Shown here: in pieces, positions 1-7,297 of the stretch
How positions within the stretch are numbered: the stretch's first letter is position 1
Layout: each line of letters starts with the position of its first letter
Source: Streptosporangiales bacterium
GTDB taxonomy: Bacteria > Actinomycetota > Actinomycetes > Streptosporangiales > WHST01
Assembly (NCBI GenBank): GCA_009379825.1
Contig: WHTA01000033.1
Coordinates: 1 to 56,094, forward strand
DNA: 56,094 nucleotides
Reading direction: 5' to 3'
The notes under the pieces: generated by a model
Database searches by the model: none
The model's input: only the letters and a program-made list of their open reading frames with translations
What the model was told of the DNA's origin: nothing
Made by a program: the position numbers and the translations under genes

Positions 1-149
1 TAGGCGATCCGCTGCGCACCCCAGCGTGGATGCTGACGCCGCAGCTCGCAGATCGTCGCCTCGATCCCAGCCTCCAGACGCGTCGGCGAGTTCCGTGGCC
101 GCCGGGAACGATCAGCCAACCCCTCCAGCCCGGACTCTCGAAGTTGCGT

Positions 150-390
150 CCAGCAGAGGTGAGACGGGTGATCTACACGACGAATCTGATCGAGTCGTTG
201 AACTCCCGGCTACGCAAGGTAATCCGCACCCGGGGTCAGTTCCTATCCGAGCAGGCCGCGCTGAAGGTCCTCTATCTCGCGGTCCGCAACCTCGAGGACT
301 ACCGCCGGCCGAACGTCGGAATCCGCAGCTCGGGTTGGAAGAAAGCGTTGCAAGCCTTCACCATGTACTTCGAGGGGCCGGATCCCGACC
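150..390 (+). pseudogene. IS256-family (mutator-type) transposase, C-terminal remnant
   Basis: The reading frame contains PAEVRRVIYTTNLIESLN, then LRKVIRTRG and EQAALKVLYLA, which are hallmark blocks of the last third of IS256-type DDE transposases, just after the catalytic Glu region. About 80 recognisable residues remain. Upstream, in all frames, I see no transposase N-terminal or catalytic core, and the frame runs on to 542 with unrelated sequence. This is therefore a broken fragment and cannot be active. No inverted repeats could be assigned. It marks the start of a decayed accessory region. Confidence 0.8.
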
Positions 391-779
391 CCATGAAACG
401 GACGATCGGGTGGATCGAGCGCTCATCTCAAGTCGAAATGCCCCTCGACAACCAGACGTCCCGCGAGAACGCCCAGGTCAGACGCGGGACCGTCTGTGTG
501 GGCTCCTGCCAAGGGCACGAACCTGCGCGGCACGTGACATGAGCGCCGGGCCTAAGGCATCTGGTGCACCCGTCGGGTGCACGCCACCCGGCACAACAGC
601 ATCAAACCGCCCTCAAGCCGAGCGTCCGTCGGGACGCCGACCTGCGGATCAGGCGAACCTGCAGGTCACAGCACGACCACCAAGCTGGTTCGATTCCCGT
701 CACCCGTTCTACGGCATACGACTACGACGGGATCTGAGAACATGCAGAAAAGTCATCTACTGCATGCCCTACCGATCGC
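391..779. other. Non-coding or decayed stretch
   Basis: I find no convincing gene on either strand. Open frames here are Arg/Pro-rich shadows without a ribosome binding site. The stretch holds the tail of the transposase remnant's open frame, a small GACCTGC/GCAGGTC inverted repeat near 642-669, and the tRNA-Gly scar at 681-706. Confidence 0.6.
681..706 (+). repeat. tRNA-Gly(TCC) 3'-half scar (probable attachment-site remnant)
   Basis: CAAGCTGGTT followed by CGATTCCCGTCACCCG reproduces the intact tRNA-Gly at 47106-47115 and 47125-47140. Only the nine bases ATGCGGGTT are missing, a deletion between two GGTT direct repeats. The T-stem is destroyed, so it is not a functional tRNA. A copy running from the anticodon loop to the acceptor stem is what integrase-mediated insertion into a tRNA leaves at the distal end of an element. 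I infer a former attachment site of a tRNA-Gly-specific element. Confidence 0.65.
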
Positions 780-1256
780 CTACATGATGTGTGGGTCCTG
801 TGATGGTTTCAAGAAGTCATCCACTCGGCGGCGCATTGATCGGTCCATCTGGACGGCGTCGAGAGCATCACGTTCGAACCACCGGACGTCGGCGCTCTCG
901 TCACTGGGGGTTGGTTCGCCGGCTACTGCGCGGGCGGTCAGGACGATGGAGAACTCTTGGCGGACCTCGCCCTCGCTCGTATAGAGGATGACGTGCTTGG
1001 GATCGGTGTAGATTCCGACGAACCCGGTTATCTCGCAGTCGATACCGCTCTCTTCCTTGGTCTCCCGGACAGCGGCTTGCGTGAGTGACTCGCCGAGATC
1101 GATCGCACCGCCGGGCAGAGCCCAGTTGTCGTTGTCAGAGCGGCGGATCAGGAGAACGCGATCTTGGTCGTCGGTAACGACGACATTCACGGACGGGACG
1201 ATGCTGTTCGCTGGTGGGGCTTCCGGGTCGTCGTAGTAGTCGATGCGGCGTCCCAC
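780..1256 (-). CDS. Nudix hydrolase
   Basis: The protein has 158 residues and a canonical Nudix box at about residues 49-71: GAIDLGESL, then REТ-type RETKEESGI, fitting GX5EX7REUXEEXGU. It should hydrolyse a nucleoside diphosphate linked to another group, but the substrate cannot be read from the sequence. The start is GTG at 1256, with GAGGAG supplied by the end of the upstream gene, so the two are translated together. In pSAM2, the Nudix protein Pif blocks redundant transfer between cells that already hold the element. The position here, behind a DNA-binding regulator on an integrative element, suggests an analogous role. That role is inference from context. Confidence 0.85.
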   Translation of the reverse strand: MGRRIDYYDDPEAPPANSIVPSVNVVVTDDQDRVLLIRRSDNDNWALPGGAIDLGESLTQAAVRETKEESGIDCEITGFVGIYTDPKHVILYTSEGEVRQEFSIVLTARAVAGEPTPSDESADVRWFERDALDAVQMDRSMRRRVDDFLKPSQDPHIM

Positions 1257-1259
1257 GGT

Positions 1260-2003
1260 TCACTCCTCGGGTAGAGGTGTTGCGGTGTCCCAGACGCGTT
1301 CGAAGCTGTTGAGGTACGCGCTCGCGACCTCGCCGCCGGCTATCCTCCGCAGGTGCCAGACCGGGGCTTGCGCCGCCGGTACACCGTAGATGTGCGTGTT
1401 GACGAGGAGTTGGTCATCGGCGCGATAAATCGAGTTGTACAGAGTCGTCTGGTGGACGCGTAGCTCAACGCCGGTCACCATGCTGAGGGGACGGCAGAGG
1501 ACCAGCGTGTTTCTGATCTTCGCCGCCATGATCCCCTCGACACCCTCCTCGGCGCCACGGTCGGCGACATGCGGACTGTCCGGATCACCAACGAGCAGCC
1601 GGACGCGGACGCCAGCCTTGGCCTTCTCTTCGAACAGGCGCTGTACGCCGGCATCTTCGGCCAGGAACAGTCCGGCGTACACGAGGACGCCGATCTCCTC
1701 CTCGGCTTCGGCGAAAAGTCGGTGCCACACGTCCCAGCGAATCTCGGACCGGTGGGGATACACCGTGACGATCTCGCTGTCAGATGCCGCGGCGACCTGA
1801 TCCCGTGAGAGGGCATCGGGCCAGAGATAGCCCTCGTCGACCCCGAGCCGCGTTGCCACGGCGTACCGATGCCGGCGGTACGGGGTACGCCCGTGGAGCA
1901 CCCAACGCTCGACGGTCTTCGGGTCGACGCCTAGCTCGTTGGCGAGCGATTCAGGAGTCAGGTTGCGCTCAAGTAGTACGGCCCGCAACCGTTCGTTCGC
2001 CAT
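1260..2003 (-). CDS. XRE-type HTH regulator with C-terminal PLD-like (DUF5919-type) domain
   Basis: The protein has 247 residues. Residues 1-50 form an HTH: LTPESLANELGVDPKTVERW followed by RRHRYAVATRLGVD. Residues about 80-240 resemble a degenerate phospholipase-D fold, with GVLVYAGLFLAED, RVRLLVGDPDS and HQTTLYNSIYRADDQLLVN, where the usual HxK has become HxT. I believe this matches DUF5919, recalled and not searched. I chose ATG 2003 because the longer frame upstream (to 2477) is compositionally unlike coding sequence and covers the divergent promoter. The gene sits 3 bp upstream of the Nudix gene, forming an operon divergent from the plus-strand transfer genes. It is a likely element repressor or sensor. 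Confidence 0.8.
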   Translation of the reverse strand: MANERLRAVLLERNLTPESLANELGVDPKTVERWVLHGRTPYRRHRYAVATRLGVDEGYLWPDALSRDQVAAASDSEIVTVYPHRSEIRWDVWHRLFAEAEEEIGVLVYAGLFLAEDAGVQRLFEEKAKAGVRVRLLVGDPDSPHVADRGAEEGVEGIMAAKIRNTLVLCRPLSMVTGVELRVHQTTLYNSIYRADDQLLVNTHIYGVPAAQAPVWHLRRIAGGEVASAYLNSFERVWDTATPLPEE

Positions 2004-2016
2004 GGCCCCCACCGGT

Positions 2017-2061
2017 AGGACGTCCTGGGACGAGTTCACCTTAGTAAAGACGTCCTTGGGA
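2017..2061. promoter_or_regulatory. Direct-repeat operator candidate in divergent promoter
   Basis: GACGTCCTGGGA (2019-2030) and GACGTCCTTGGGA (2049-2061) are spaced 30 bp apart. The first lies in a perfect 10-bp palindrome, AGGACGTCCT (2017-2026). They occupy the gap between the divergent regulator (start 2003) and the first plus-strand gene (start 2114), so autoregulation by that regulator is the natural guess. Confidence 0.45.
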
Positions 2062-2113
2062 AGTCCAGCAGCGCTGTGATCGCGTCCTCGCCTTTCGGCG
2101 GAAGCTCGTCGGC

Positions 2114-2383
2114 ATGCGAAACCACACAGCACGCACCACGGATACGGCGCCCGCACTCGCCGGCGCCAGCACGAGAGACCGCTGGCACTGCTTCTGCGGT
2201 GCGCAGGCAGACAAGCCGCACGGGCTGTGCCAGAAGTGCCGGGCACGTGCTCGCTGGCGGCGCCACAAGTCAGCCGAGCGGACCGAGGGACGACTTGTCC
2301 CCCATGCGCACGCACGTGACGGGACACGCCGTCGCTCTCGAACCCGCACTGACCAGACGAACCGGAGGAGGTGGACCGCATGA
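2114..2383 (+). CDS. Small zinc-ribbon-like basic protein
   Basis: The product has 89 residues. One CxC..CxxC cluster (WHCFCGAQADKPHGLCQKCR, residues about 24-43) looks like a zinc knuckle and is followed by a strongly basic, Arg-rich tail. It is the first gene of the plus-strand run, and its TGA overlaps the next ATG (ATGA at 2380), so translation is coupled. Small Cys-rich proteins of this kind are common in actinomycete integrative elements. I do not know a function. Nucleic-acid binding is a guess from the charge and cysteines. Confidence 0.6.
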   Translation: MRNHTARTTDTAPALAGASTRDRWHCFCGAQADKPHGLCQKCRARARWRRHKSAERTEGRLVPHAHARDGTRRRSRTRTDQTNRRRWTA

Positions 2384-2574
2384 CCGTGTCGCTGTCATTG
2401 GTCGTGATCCTGCTGGCCGCCACGTACGTCTTGCACAGGTTCTTCGGACTCAAGATCTGGCACGCGGTGGTCTGCACCGTGCTCGGTCTCTACCTCGGCA
2501 TGTCGAAAGCCGGACCTATGGTCCGCGAACTGGTCGCAACCGTCATCGGCTTCTTGGTCGCCCTTATCCCATGA
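2380..2574 (+). CDS. Small two-helix membrane protein
   Basis: The product has 64 residues, with hydrophobic spans at about residues 3-20 (LSLVVILLAATYVLHRFF) and 27-43 (HAVVCTVLGLYLGM), and a third weak span at the C-terminus. GGAGGAGG lies about 10 bases before ATG 2380, which is preferred over the GTG at 2371 that sits on top of that motif. It overlaps the genes on both sides by 4 bp (ATGA), so this is a tight operon. Its position ahead of a TraB-type translocase recalls the small Spd membrane proteins that help spread transferred DNA in mycelium. That is inference. Confidence 0.65.
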   Translation: MTVSLSLVVILLAATYVLHRFFGLKIWHAVVCTVLGLYLGMSKAGPMVRELVATVIGFLVALIP

Positions 2575-2603
2575 CCAACGCGACCCGGAAGGAGGTGGTC
2601 CCG

Positions 2604-2816
2604 GTGCCCAAGCCACATGATCCCGCGCTCCTCGTGCTCGTGCGGTCCTTGTGCCACGAGGTCGACCGGCTTCGGGCACGACTCAAGGTCAACCGAACCG
2701 AGTACGCCAACCTCCTTGCAGCCGCGCGTGCCAGCCTCGGTGCCCAGGAGGACAACGAACCCGATCCGCTGTTCTACCTGCGCGACGAGCTTGCAAACCT
2801 CCGGGACATGCCGTGA
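2604..2816 (+). CDS. Small hypothetical protein of integrative element
   Basis: GTG 2604 has an ideal AAGGAGG seven bases upstream and gives 70 residues. An ATG at 2571, overlapping the previous stop, would add 11 residues. The protein is charged and probably helical, with a heptad-like stretch LVRSLCHEVDRLRARLKVNR. I recognise no family. Its stop overlaps a GTG start at 2813, continuing the chain of coupled genes. Confidence 0.6.
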   Translation: MPKPHDPALLVLVRSLCHEVDRLRARLKVNRTEYANLLAAARASLGAQEDNEPDPLFYLRDELANLRDMP

Positions 2817-3946
2817 GCGAGCAGACGCCCGCGACGGCAGCCGCCGGTCAAACCGCGCCCAACGAAAGCGAAGCCAGGCAGGAGGAACACACGGCACCCG
2901 CTCGACCCGCCGTCGGGACAACGATCCTCGCTGGTGGCCTGGTCGGGACGGCCTTGCTCGGTGTCTGGTTGGCTCACCAAGGATGGCTTGTCCGCGTTGC
3001 CATCGCACTCGGAGTTGTCGCGACTGTCGTTGGCGTCGGCGTTCTCGTCGGGCGACTTGGACGGGGACTGAGGAAGTGGTCGCTGCCAGGGCCCACGCGA
3101 CGCGGTTTGGCGGGCCCCCGCCGTCGGCACGGTGGCATGTCGGCTCACCACACCGGTGTCAGCCGGGCGAACGGTGCCCGGAGCGGTCGACCGGTGGCGG
3201 GACGGCTCGGGCAGCTCCGGTCTGGTGTAACCCGCAGGCTCGCTCCGGTCTCTCGCACCCGTCGAGTGGCTACTGGAAGGGAACCCAGGCGCCAGGCCCG
3301 GCGTGGAGGTCGGTTGTCCGGTCGTGGCCGCAATGAGCGGCATCCGGGTCGCCACGACGGCCGCCGCCCAACGTCTCGGTGCCGAGCAGATCGACGTTCT
3401 CCGAACAACCGACGTCGTGGTGTTCACTCACTTGGCCCGCGCCAAGCCGCCGGCACTGGACCAGCCGGTGCCCGGACGCTAGGTCAGCGCGCGAGCCGGC
3501 GGAGGACCGGCGGTCATCCCCTGATCGGCACCCACAAGGCGGCCGGTCGACCGGCGTGGTCCTCAGCCCGACGGTCTCCAGGGTCATCGCGGGCCGGGGG
3601 AGGTCGCGTTCCGGTGCATCCGCGGTTGCGGCGGTCGGCGAGAGCCCGAGGAGGAAGTCGACGGTCTCGCAGGCTCCGAGCTGGCGGCGCACTGAGCGGC
3701 CAACCGAAACTGCGCAGCCGCGTCGGGCGGCGAGTGATTGGTGCCGCTCGGAGGAAGCTCGCGAGGGTCCGTCAGTTCGTCAGGAAGGTTCTTCGCCGGC
3801 CGCCGGCCGAGAACACGAGCGGGCGCACCGAGCGCCAACAGCAAGACGTCGAGGGCAGCAAGCCCGAGGACCAGAAACCCGAGATGCGGCCGGGCACCGA
3901 GAAGCGGCGCCCGAGCGATCCGCCCGAGAGCAAAGGAGGTCGTGAC
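2813..3946 (+). CDS. Membrane protein with long basic disordered tail; boundaries uncertain
   Basis: GTG 2813 overlaps the previous stop. Residues 1-38 are polar. Residues about 39-62 (TTILAGGLVGTALLGVWLAH) and 66-85 (VRVAIALGVVATVVGVGVLV) are two membrane helices. After that the frame becomes very rich in Arg, Gly and Pro. It has no stop before 4291, so the downstream protein at 3947 would be its in-frame C-terminus if that internal start is not used. Third-base bias supports this frame near 2813-3200 and 3690-3940 but not at 3330-3480, where another frame looks coding. I treat it as one gene of uncertain 3' structure, possibly damaged by compensating frameshifts. Confidence 0.4.
3333..3482 (+). 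CDS. Possible small gene in an alternative frame
   Basis: The 49-residue frame starting ATG 3333 (MSGIRVATTAAAQRLGAEQ...) has normal amino-acid composition and high third-position GC, unlike the overlapping long frame. The same frame stays coding-like back to about 3231, after a TAA. No good ribosome binding site lies directly before the ATG; a GGAGGT is 20 bases upstream. It is either a small gene of the element or part of a larger gene split by frameshifts. Confidence 0.35.
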   Translation: MSGIRVATTAAAQRLGAEQIDVLRTTDVVVFTHLARAKPPALDQPVPGR

Positions 3947-4291
3947 ATGTCCACAGCACCCATCGAGCAGGCAGCAGAGGCCATCGGCGCCATCGGCGCG
4001 TGGGAGCCGGAGTCGATCACGGAGGTCGACCAGTTCCTCGACGACCTGGGCAGCCTCTACGAAGCACTGGCCACGACGCAGGCCAACCTCGCGGAACGGT
4101 TCGCCTCGGATCTCCCGATCGGTAGGCCGATCGTCGACCATCTCAGCGAGCTCGCCAGCGGCACCGCCGCACTGACCGACCACGCCAGCCAGGGCCGCGC
4201 CATCTTCCGGCGGCACCACGAGGCGGAGTTCGAGCGGCTGGAGAACCCGCGTCCCCAGGAGGAGATGTGGGACGTCACCGCCAACCAGTAG
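3947..4291 (+). CDS. Conserved small protein upstream of TraB/FtsK
   Basis: AAAGGAGG sits eight bases before ATG 3947, which defines a start inside a longer open frame. The 114-residue product is acidic and helical, ending ERLENPRPQEEMWDVTANQ. Its opening (IEQAAEAIGAIGAWEPESI) and tail resemble, from memory, a family of short proteins encoded just upstream of the FtsK-like translocase of actinomycete integrative elements; I cannot verify this here. It is 31 bp upstream of the translocase, in the same transcript. The function is unknown, possibly accessory to transfer. Confidence 0.7.
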   Translation: MSTAPIEQAAEAIGAIGAWEPESITEVDQFLDDLGSLYEALATTQANLAERFASDLPIGRPIVDHLSELASGTAALTDHASQGRAIFRRHHEAEFERLENPRPQEEMWDVTANQ

Positions 4292-4322
4292 ACGTTCGCC
4301 CACGACCGAAGGGAGGTATGCA

Positions 4323-6374
4323 ATGGCGCGCGAGAGCGGTGGGCAGGGCGTAGGTGCTCCGTGGCGGTGGTCGGTGGTGAGCACTCCGGTCATCGCTGCG
4401 GGCGCCCTCTACGCGGTTGGTGCGTTGCTTGACGAGCTCGGCGTGCACGCCGTCTACGTCGGATTGGTCGTCACCTTCGCAGTGGTCGGGGCCGCCGTCG
4501 CCTGCCGCAAGGCTCAGCCGGGACGTTTCGCCACCATGTACGCAGTCACTGTCTCCGTCCTCTCTGGTGCGTGGCTGACCTGGGTGACCGCGACGACCGC
4601 ATGGTCCGCACGGGCGCTCACGGTGTTGTTCTGCGGGCTCGGCTTCTTCGGGCCACTGTGGTTCCTAGCCCGGCATACGCACCATCGCAAGCGGTTGAAG
4701 GAGGAAGAAGAGGAACATCGACGGATCGCCGCAGCGGAAGCGCGGCGCTGGCCAGAGCTGCTCGCCGGGCTCGGTCTGGTCGGCGTGACCCAACTCGAAC
4801 GGGTCAACCACAGCGACGGGTGCTACACACTGCGCCTCCAGCTACCTGCCGACGGCAAGGTCAAGTACGGCAGCATCAACAACAAGACCGAGGAGATCGA
4901 GATCGCCGCCGGGCTGCGCTACGGCGCGATCCACGTTGAACGGGGCAAGTCCGCCGCCGAGGTGCTGCTGCACGTCAACGAGGTCGACATCCTCGCCAAG
5001 ACCGTACCCATCCCCCGCGACCACACGCCGCTGAGCATCAACAACCCGCTCCCGCTCGGGCTGTACGAGGACAGCACGGTCGTCGACGTCAGGATGCAAG
5101 GTCGGGCCAGCAAGACCGTCGGCCTGCGCGGCAAGGGCAAGTCGAACCTGATCAACGTCAAACTCGCCGCTCTCACCCGCTGCGTCGACGTCGTGGTGTG
5201 GATGATCGACAACAAAGGCGGCCGCACCGCACGGCCTTGGCTGCTGCCGTGGCTAGAAGATCGCACCCACCGTCCGGTCATCGACTGGGTGGCGACCACC
5301 GATGCCGAGGTCGGCCGCATGCTGCGCGCTGCAAAGGCAGTCATCGACTACCGCGCCAACAGCGGCGAGGGCGGCGACAAGATCGTGCCGACCGCACGAC
5401 TACCCGAGGTCATGATCGTCTGCGAAGAGGTCGCACTGATCTTCGGACAGCACGACATGGCCAACCTGCCCAACGCACGGCTCGGACTACAGATCGTCCA
5501 GCTCGGTCGGTCCGAGGCGGTGGACGTCGACCTGGTGGCGCAGCGCGGCACGGTCACGATGCTCGGCTCGGGCGACCTCAAGTCGCAGCTGGAGAACACA
5601 TTCGGGCTCGGTGTCGCCGACCCGAACGACGCGCGCTACATCTTCGGCAACACCAAGGTCGCCGCCGACCTGGCGAAGTTGGAACACCCCGGCAGCATGC
5701 TCGTCCAGGCAGGCAGAGACACCCGCATCGTGCCGGCCAAGGCGTGGTGGGTCGAGCACAGCGAGATCGGCTCGCCCGGTGGGATAGCCGAAGGCAACAC
5801 CTACGTCGGCCCAGATCTCGACGCCGGCTCGGCCGCCGCCGCGAACGCCGCTGGCGACTACTACGACCGGTGGAGCTACGAGCGCGCCGGACACCTGATC
5901 CCCAATGCCAGACCGAACGTGGCTGTTCCGACGCCGACTGCGAGGCACGCCGATATGCCGAAGTCGTCCAGTACGGCCGAGCGGTTGGGGCTTGCCCCAT
6001 CGAAGCTGGTCCAGTCGCCGTTCGACAAGCCGAGCGAAGATAGCCACTCGTCGTTCATGGTCATCGAGGGCGGTAAGCAGAGCGGACATGCGGCACCCAG
6101 CGGGATGAACGATGTCCCGTCGCTCCTCGCCACCGTCTACAACGCGTTCGTTTCGGCCAGAGCTGACCGGTTGCATACGACCCGGCTGCTCGAGGAACCG
6201 GACCTGACCGGTTTCACGGCGAAGCGGCTCGGGATGCTCCTCGCCCGGTACGGCGTCGAGCCGTGCGAGCACCCGTTCGTCGCCGGGAGCGAGCGCGGGC
6301 GCGGATACGCCTACACCGATGTTGCCGCCGCCGTGCAGCGATACACCGGCGGGGGAGGTGAATCCGGTGACTGA
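4323..6374 (+). CDS. FtsK/SpoIIIE-type DNA translocase (TraB-like transfer protein)
   Basis: The protein has 683 residues. Four membrane spans lie at about residues 17-36, 42-60, 70-88 and 95-114, then a charged helix (KRLKEEEEEHRR). The ATPase domain has the Walker A GLRGKGKSN (268-276), the WMIDNKGG block, and the Walker-B-like strand EVMIVCEEVALIF (about 357-369). A C-terminal winged-helix-like region (about 600-680) would bind DNA, as in TraB. Such proteins pump double-stranded element DNA between mycelial cells as hexamers at the membrane. GGGAGG precedes the ATG. Its stop overlaps the start region of the next gene. The gene appears intact, in contrast to the integrase of the same element. 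Confidence 0.9.
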   Translation: MARESGGQGVGAPWRWSVVSTPVIAAGALYAVGALLDELGVHAVYVGLVVTFAVVGAAVACRKAQPGRFATMYAVTVSVLSGAWLTWVTATTAWSARALTVLFCGLGFFGPLWFLARHTHHRKRLKEEEEEHRRIAAAEARRWPELLAGLGLVGVTQLERVNHSDGCYTLRLQLPADGKVKYGSINNKTEEIEIAAGLRYGAIHVERGKSAAEVLLHVNEVDILAKTVPIPRDHTPLSINNPLPLGLYEDSTVVDVRMQGRASKTVGLRGKGKSNLINVKLAALTRCVDVVVWMIDNKGGRTARPWLLPWLEDRTHRPVIDWVATTDAEVGRMLRAAKAVIDYRANSGEGGDKIVPTARLPEVMIVCEEVALIFGQHDMANLPNARLGLQIVQLGRSEAVDVDLVAQRGTVTMLGSGDLKSQLENTFGLGVADPNDARYIFGNTKVAADLAKLEHPGSMLVQAGRDTRIVPAKAWWVEHSEIGSPGGIAEGNTYVGPDLDAGSAAAANAAGDYYDRWSYERAGHLIPNARPNVAVPTPTARHADMPKSSSTAERLGLAPSKLVQSPFDKPSEDSHSSFMVIEGGKQSGHAAPSGMNDVPSLLATVYNAFVSARADRLHTTRLLEEPDLTGFTAKRLGMLLARYGVEPCEHPFVAGSERGRGYAYTDVAAAVQRYTGGGGESGD

Positions 6375-6870
6375 CTCACCCGTGCGCTGCACAGACCGAC
6401 CTGTGCGACGCACAGGTCGACGCGGCCGGGCAATCAGCGCACTGACCAGCACGAACGCGATCCGTGCGCACGGATCCAAGGTGCCCAGATCCCGCCGGGA
6501 ACACCTGCTTCAGAGGTTCAAGAGTGCCGTCGATCTGTGCGCACGGATCAACGCAGACAGGTTCGAAAGGTGGTCCTTCGGGAGCGAGAGGACGGTGATC
6601 ACGACCATGACGAGTGATGCCATCGGTCACCACGAAGATCAGGGACTCACGCGCGCTGAGTTGCTCGCGCTGCCAGTGACGGTCGACATCGGAACAGCCG
6701 CGCGAGCGCTCGGCCTCGGGCGCTCCACGGGCTACGAGCTTGCCCGGTGCGGCGAGTTCCCCTGCCGGGTACTACGTATCCGCAGCTCGTACCGGGTACC
6801 TACAGCTGATCTGCTTCGGGTACTCGGCGTGGACCCTGGTGACGCGCCGGACGCACGGGAGATCGCGTGA
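6367..6870 (+). CDS. AlpA/excisionase-like HTH protein
   Basis: The C-terminal 85 residues carry a MerR/AlpA-type HTH (DIGTAARALGLGRSTGYELAR, then SYRVPTADLLRVLGV). That domain bends DNA and drives excision in Xis proteins. GTG 6367 has GGGGGAGG at ideal spacing and overlaps the translocase stop, giving 167 residues. An internal ATG at 6607 would give only the 87-residue HTH part, with a weaker GAGAGG site. The N-terminal part is basic and unrecognised. The location between traB and int fits an excisionase or a regulator of the integrase. Length above the usual 60-90 residues is odd. Confidence 0.65.
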   Translation: MTDSPVRCTDRPVRRTGRRGRAISALTSTNAIRAHGSKVPRSRREHLLQRFKSAVDLCARINADRFERWSFGSERTVITTMTSDAIGHHEDQGLTRAELLALPVTVDIGTAARALGLGRSTGYELARCGEFPCRVLRIRSSYRVPTADLLRVLGVDPGDAPDAREIA

Positions 6871-6878
6871 CCAGCTCG

Positions 6879-7208
6879 TCAGGATCGGCGTCTCGGTGCG
6901 GTGAAGTTGGCTTGTCGCGCCCACTCAGCAAGTGCCGTGAGTTGGTTCAGCAGGCTCCGACCGTCAGGGCTGAGCCGGTAGCCGGATCGCGCCTCGTGCT
7001 CGACCAAAGAGGCGGCGCGCAGCTCCCGCAACCGGGTCGTCAGAACGCTGGTGGACAAGCCAGGTATCCGGTTGGCAATAGCGCGGTAGGTCAGCGGATC
7101 GTCACGCAGCTCCCAGAGCACCCGAAGAGCCCACCGTTGGCCGAGCACGTCGAACAGGGCAAGCGCGGGATCGCCAGGCTCGCCCTGCTGGCGTCTGGCC
7201 CGCGGCAT
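6879..7208 (-). CDS. HxlR-family winged-helix transcriptional regulator
   Basis: The protein has 109 residues with the HxlR fold: ALFDVLGQRWALRVLWEL, then TYRAIANRIPGLSTSVLTTR as recognition helix region, RELRAASLVE, and a GYRLSPDGRSL wing. The N-terminal Cys typical of redox-sensing HxlR members is absent. GGGAGG precedes ATG 7208. It is divergent from the integrase, and the gap holds a perfect 23-bp palindrome (7253-7275). Together these suggest a local repressor controlling itself and integration. Its ligand is unknown. Confidence 0.85.
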   Translation of the reverse strand: MPRARRQQGEPGDPALALFDVLGQRWALRVLWELRDDPLTYRAIANRIPGLSTSVLTTRLRELRAASLVEHEARSGYRLSPDGRSLLNQLTALAEWARQANFTAPRRRS

Positions 7209-7252
7209 CCCTTACCTCCCTTGACGCTCCCATCTGATCGTCGCAGACTAGT

Positions 7253-7275
7253 TGTGCATCGAAAATCGATGCACA
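7253..7275. promoter_or_regulatory. Perfect palindromic operator between hxlR-like gene and integrase
   Basis: TGTGCATCGA, a central AAA, then TCGATGCACA form ten-base arms without mismatch. It lies 22 bp before the integrase start and 45 bp from the HxlR start. A TTGACG hexamer at 7221-7226 may be the -35 element for the integrase. The symmetry and spacing suit a dimeric winged-helix repressor. Confidence 0.6.
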
Positions 7276-7297
7276 CCGCTTAGAGAGGAGAACGCCT

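Noticed and set aside
687-706. A functional tRNA at the left end
   Set aside because: The T-stem cannot pair after the nine-base deletion, and no 5' acceptor or D-arm is present.
762-770. CTGCATGCC as the missing left attachment copy of tRNA-Ala
   Set aside because: Only nine bases match, and the flanking tRNA 3' sequence is absent.
2003-2477. A 158-residue N-terminal extension of the HTH/PLD-like regulator
   Set aside because: The extension is Cys/Arg/Ser-rich, covers the divergent promoter repeats and overlaps the first plus-strand gene.
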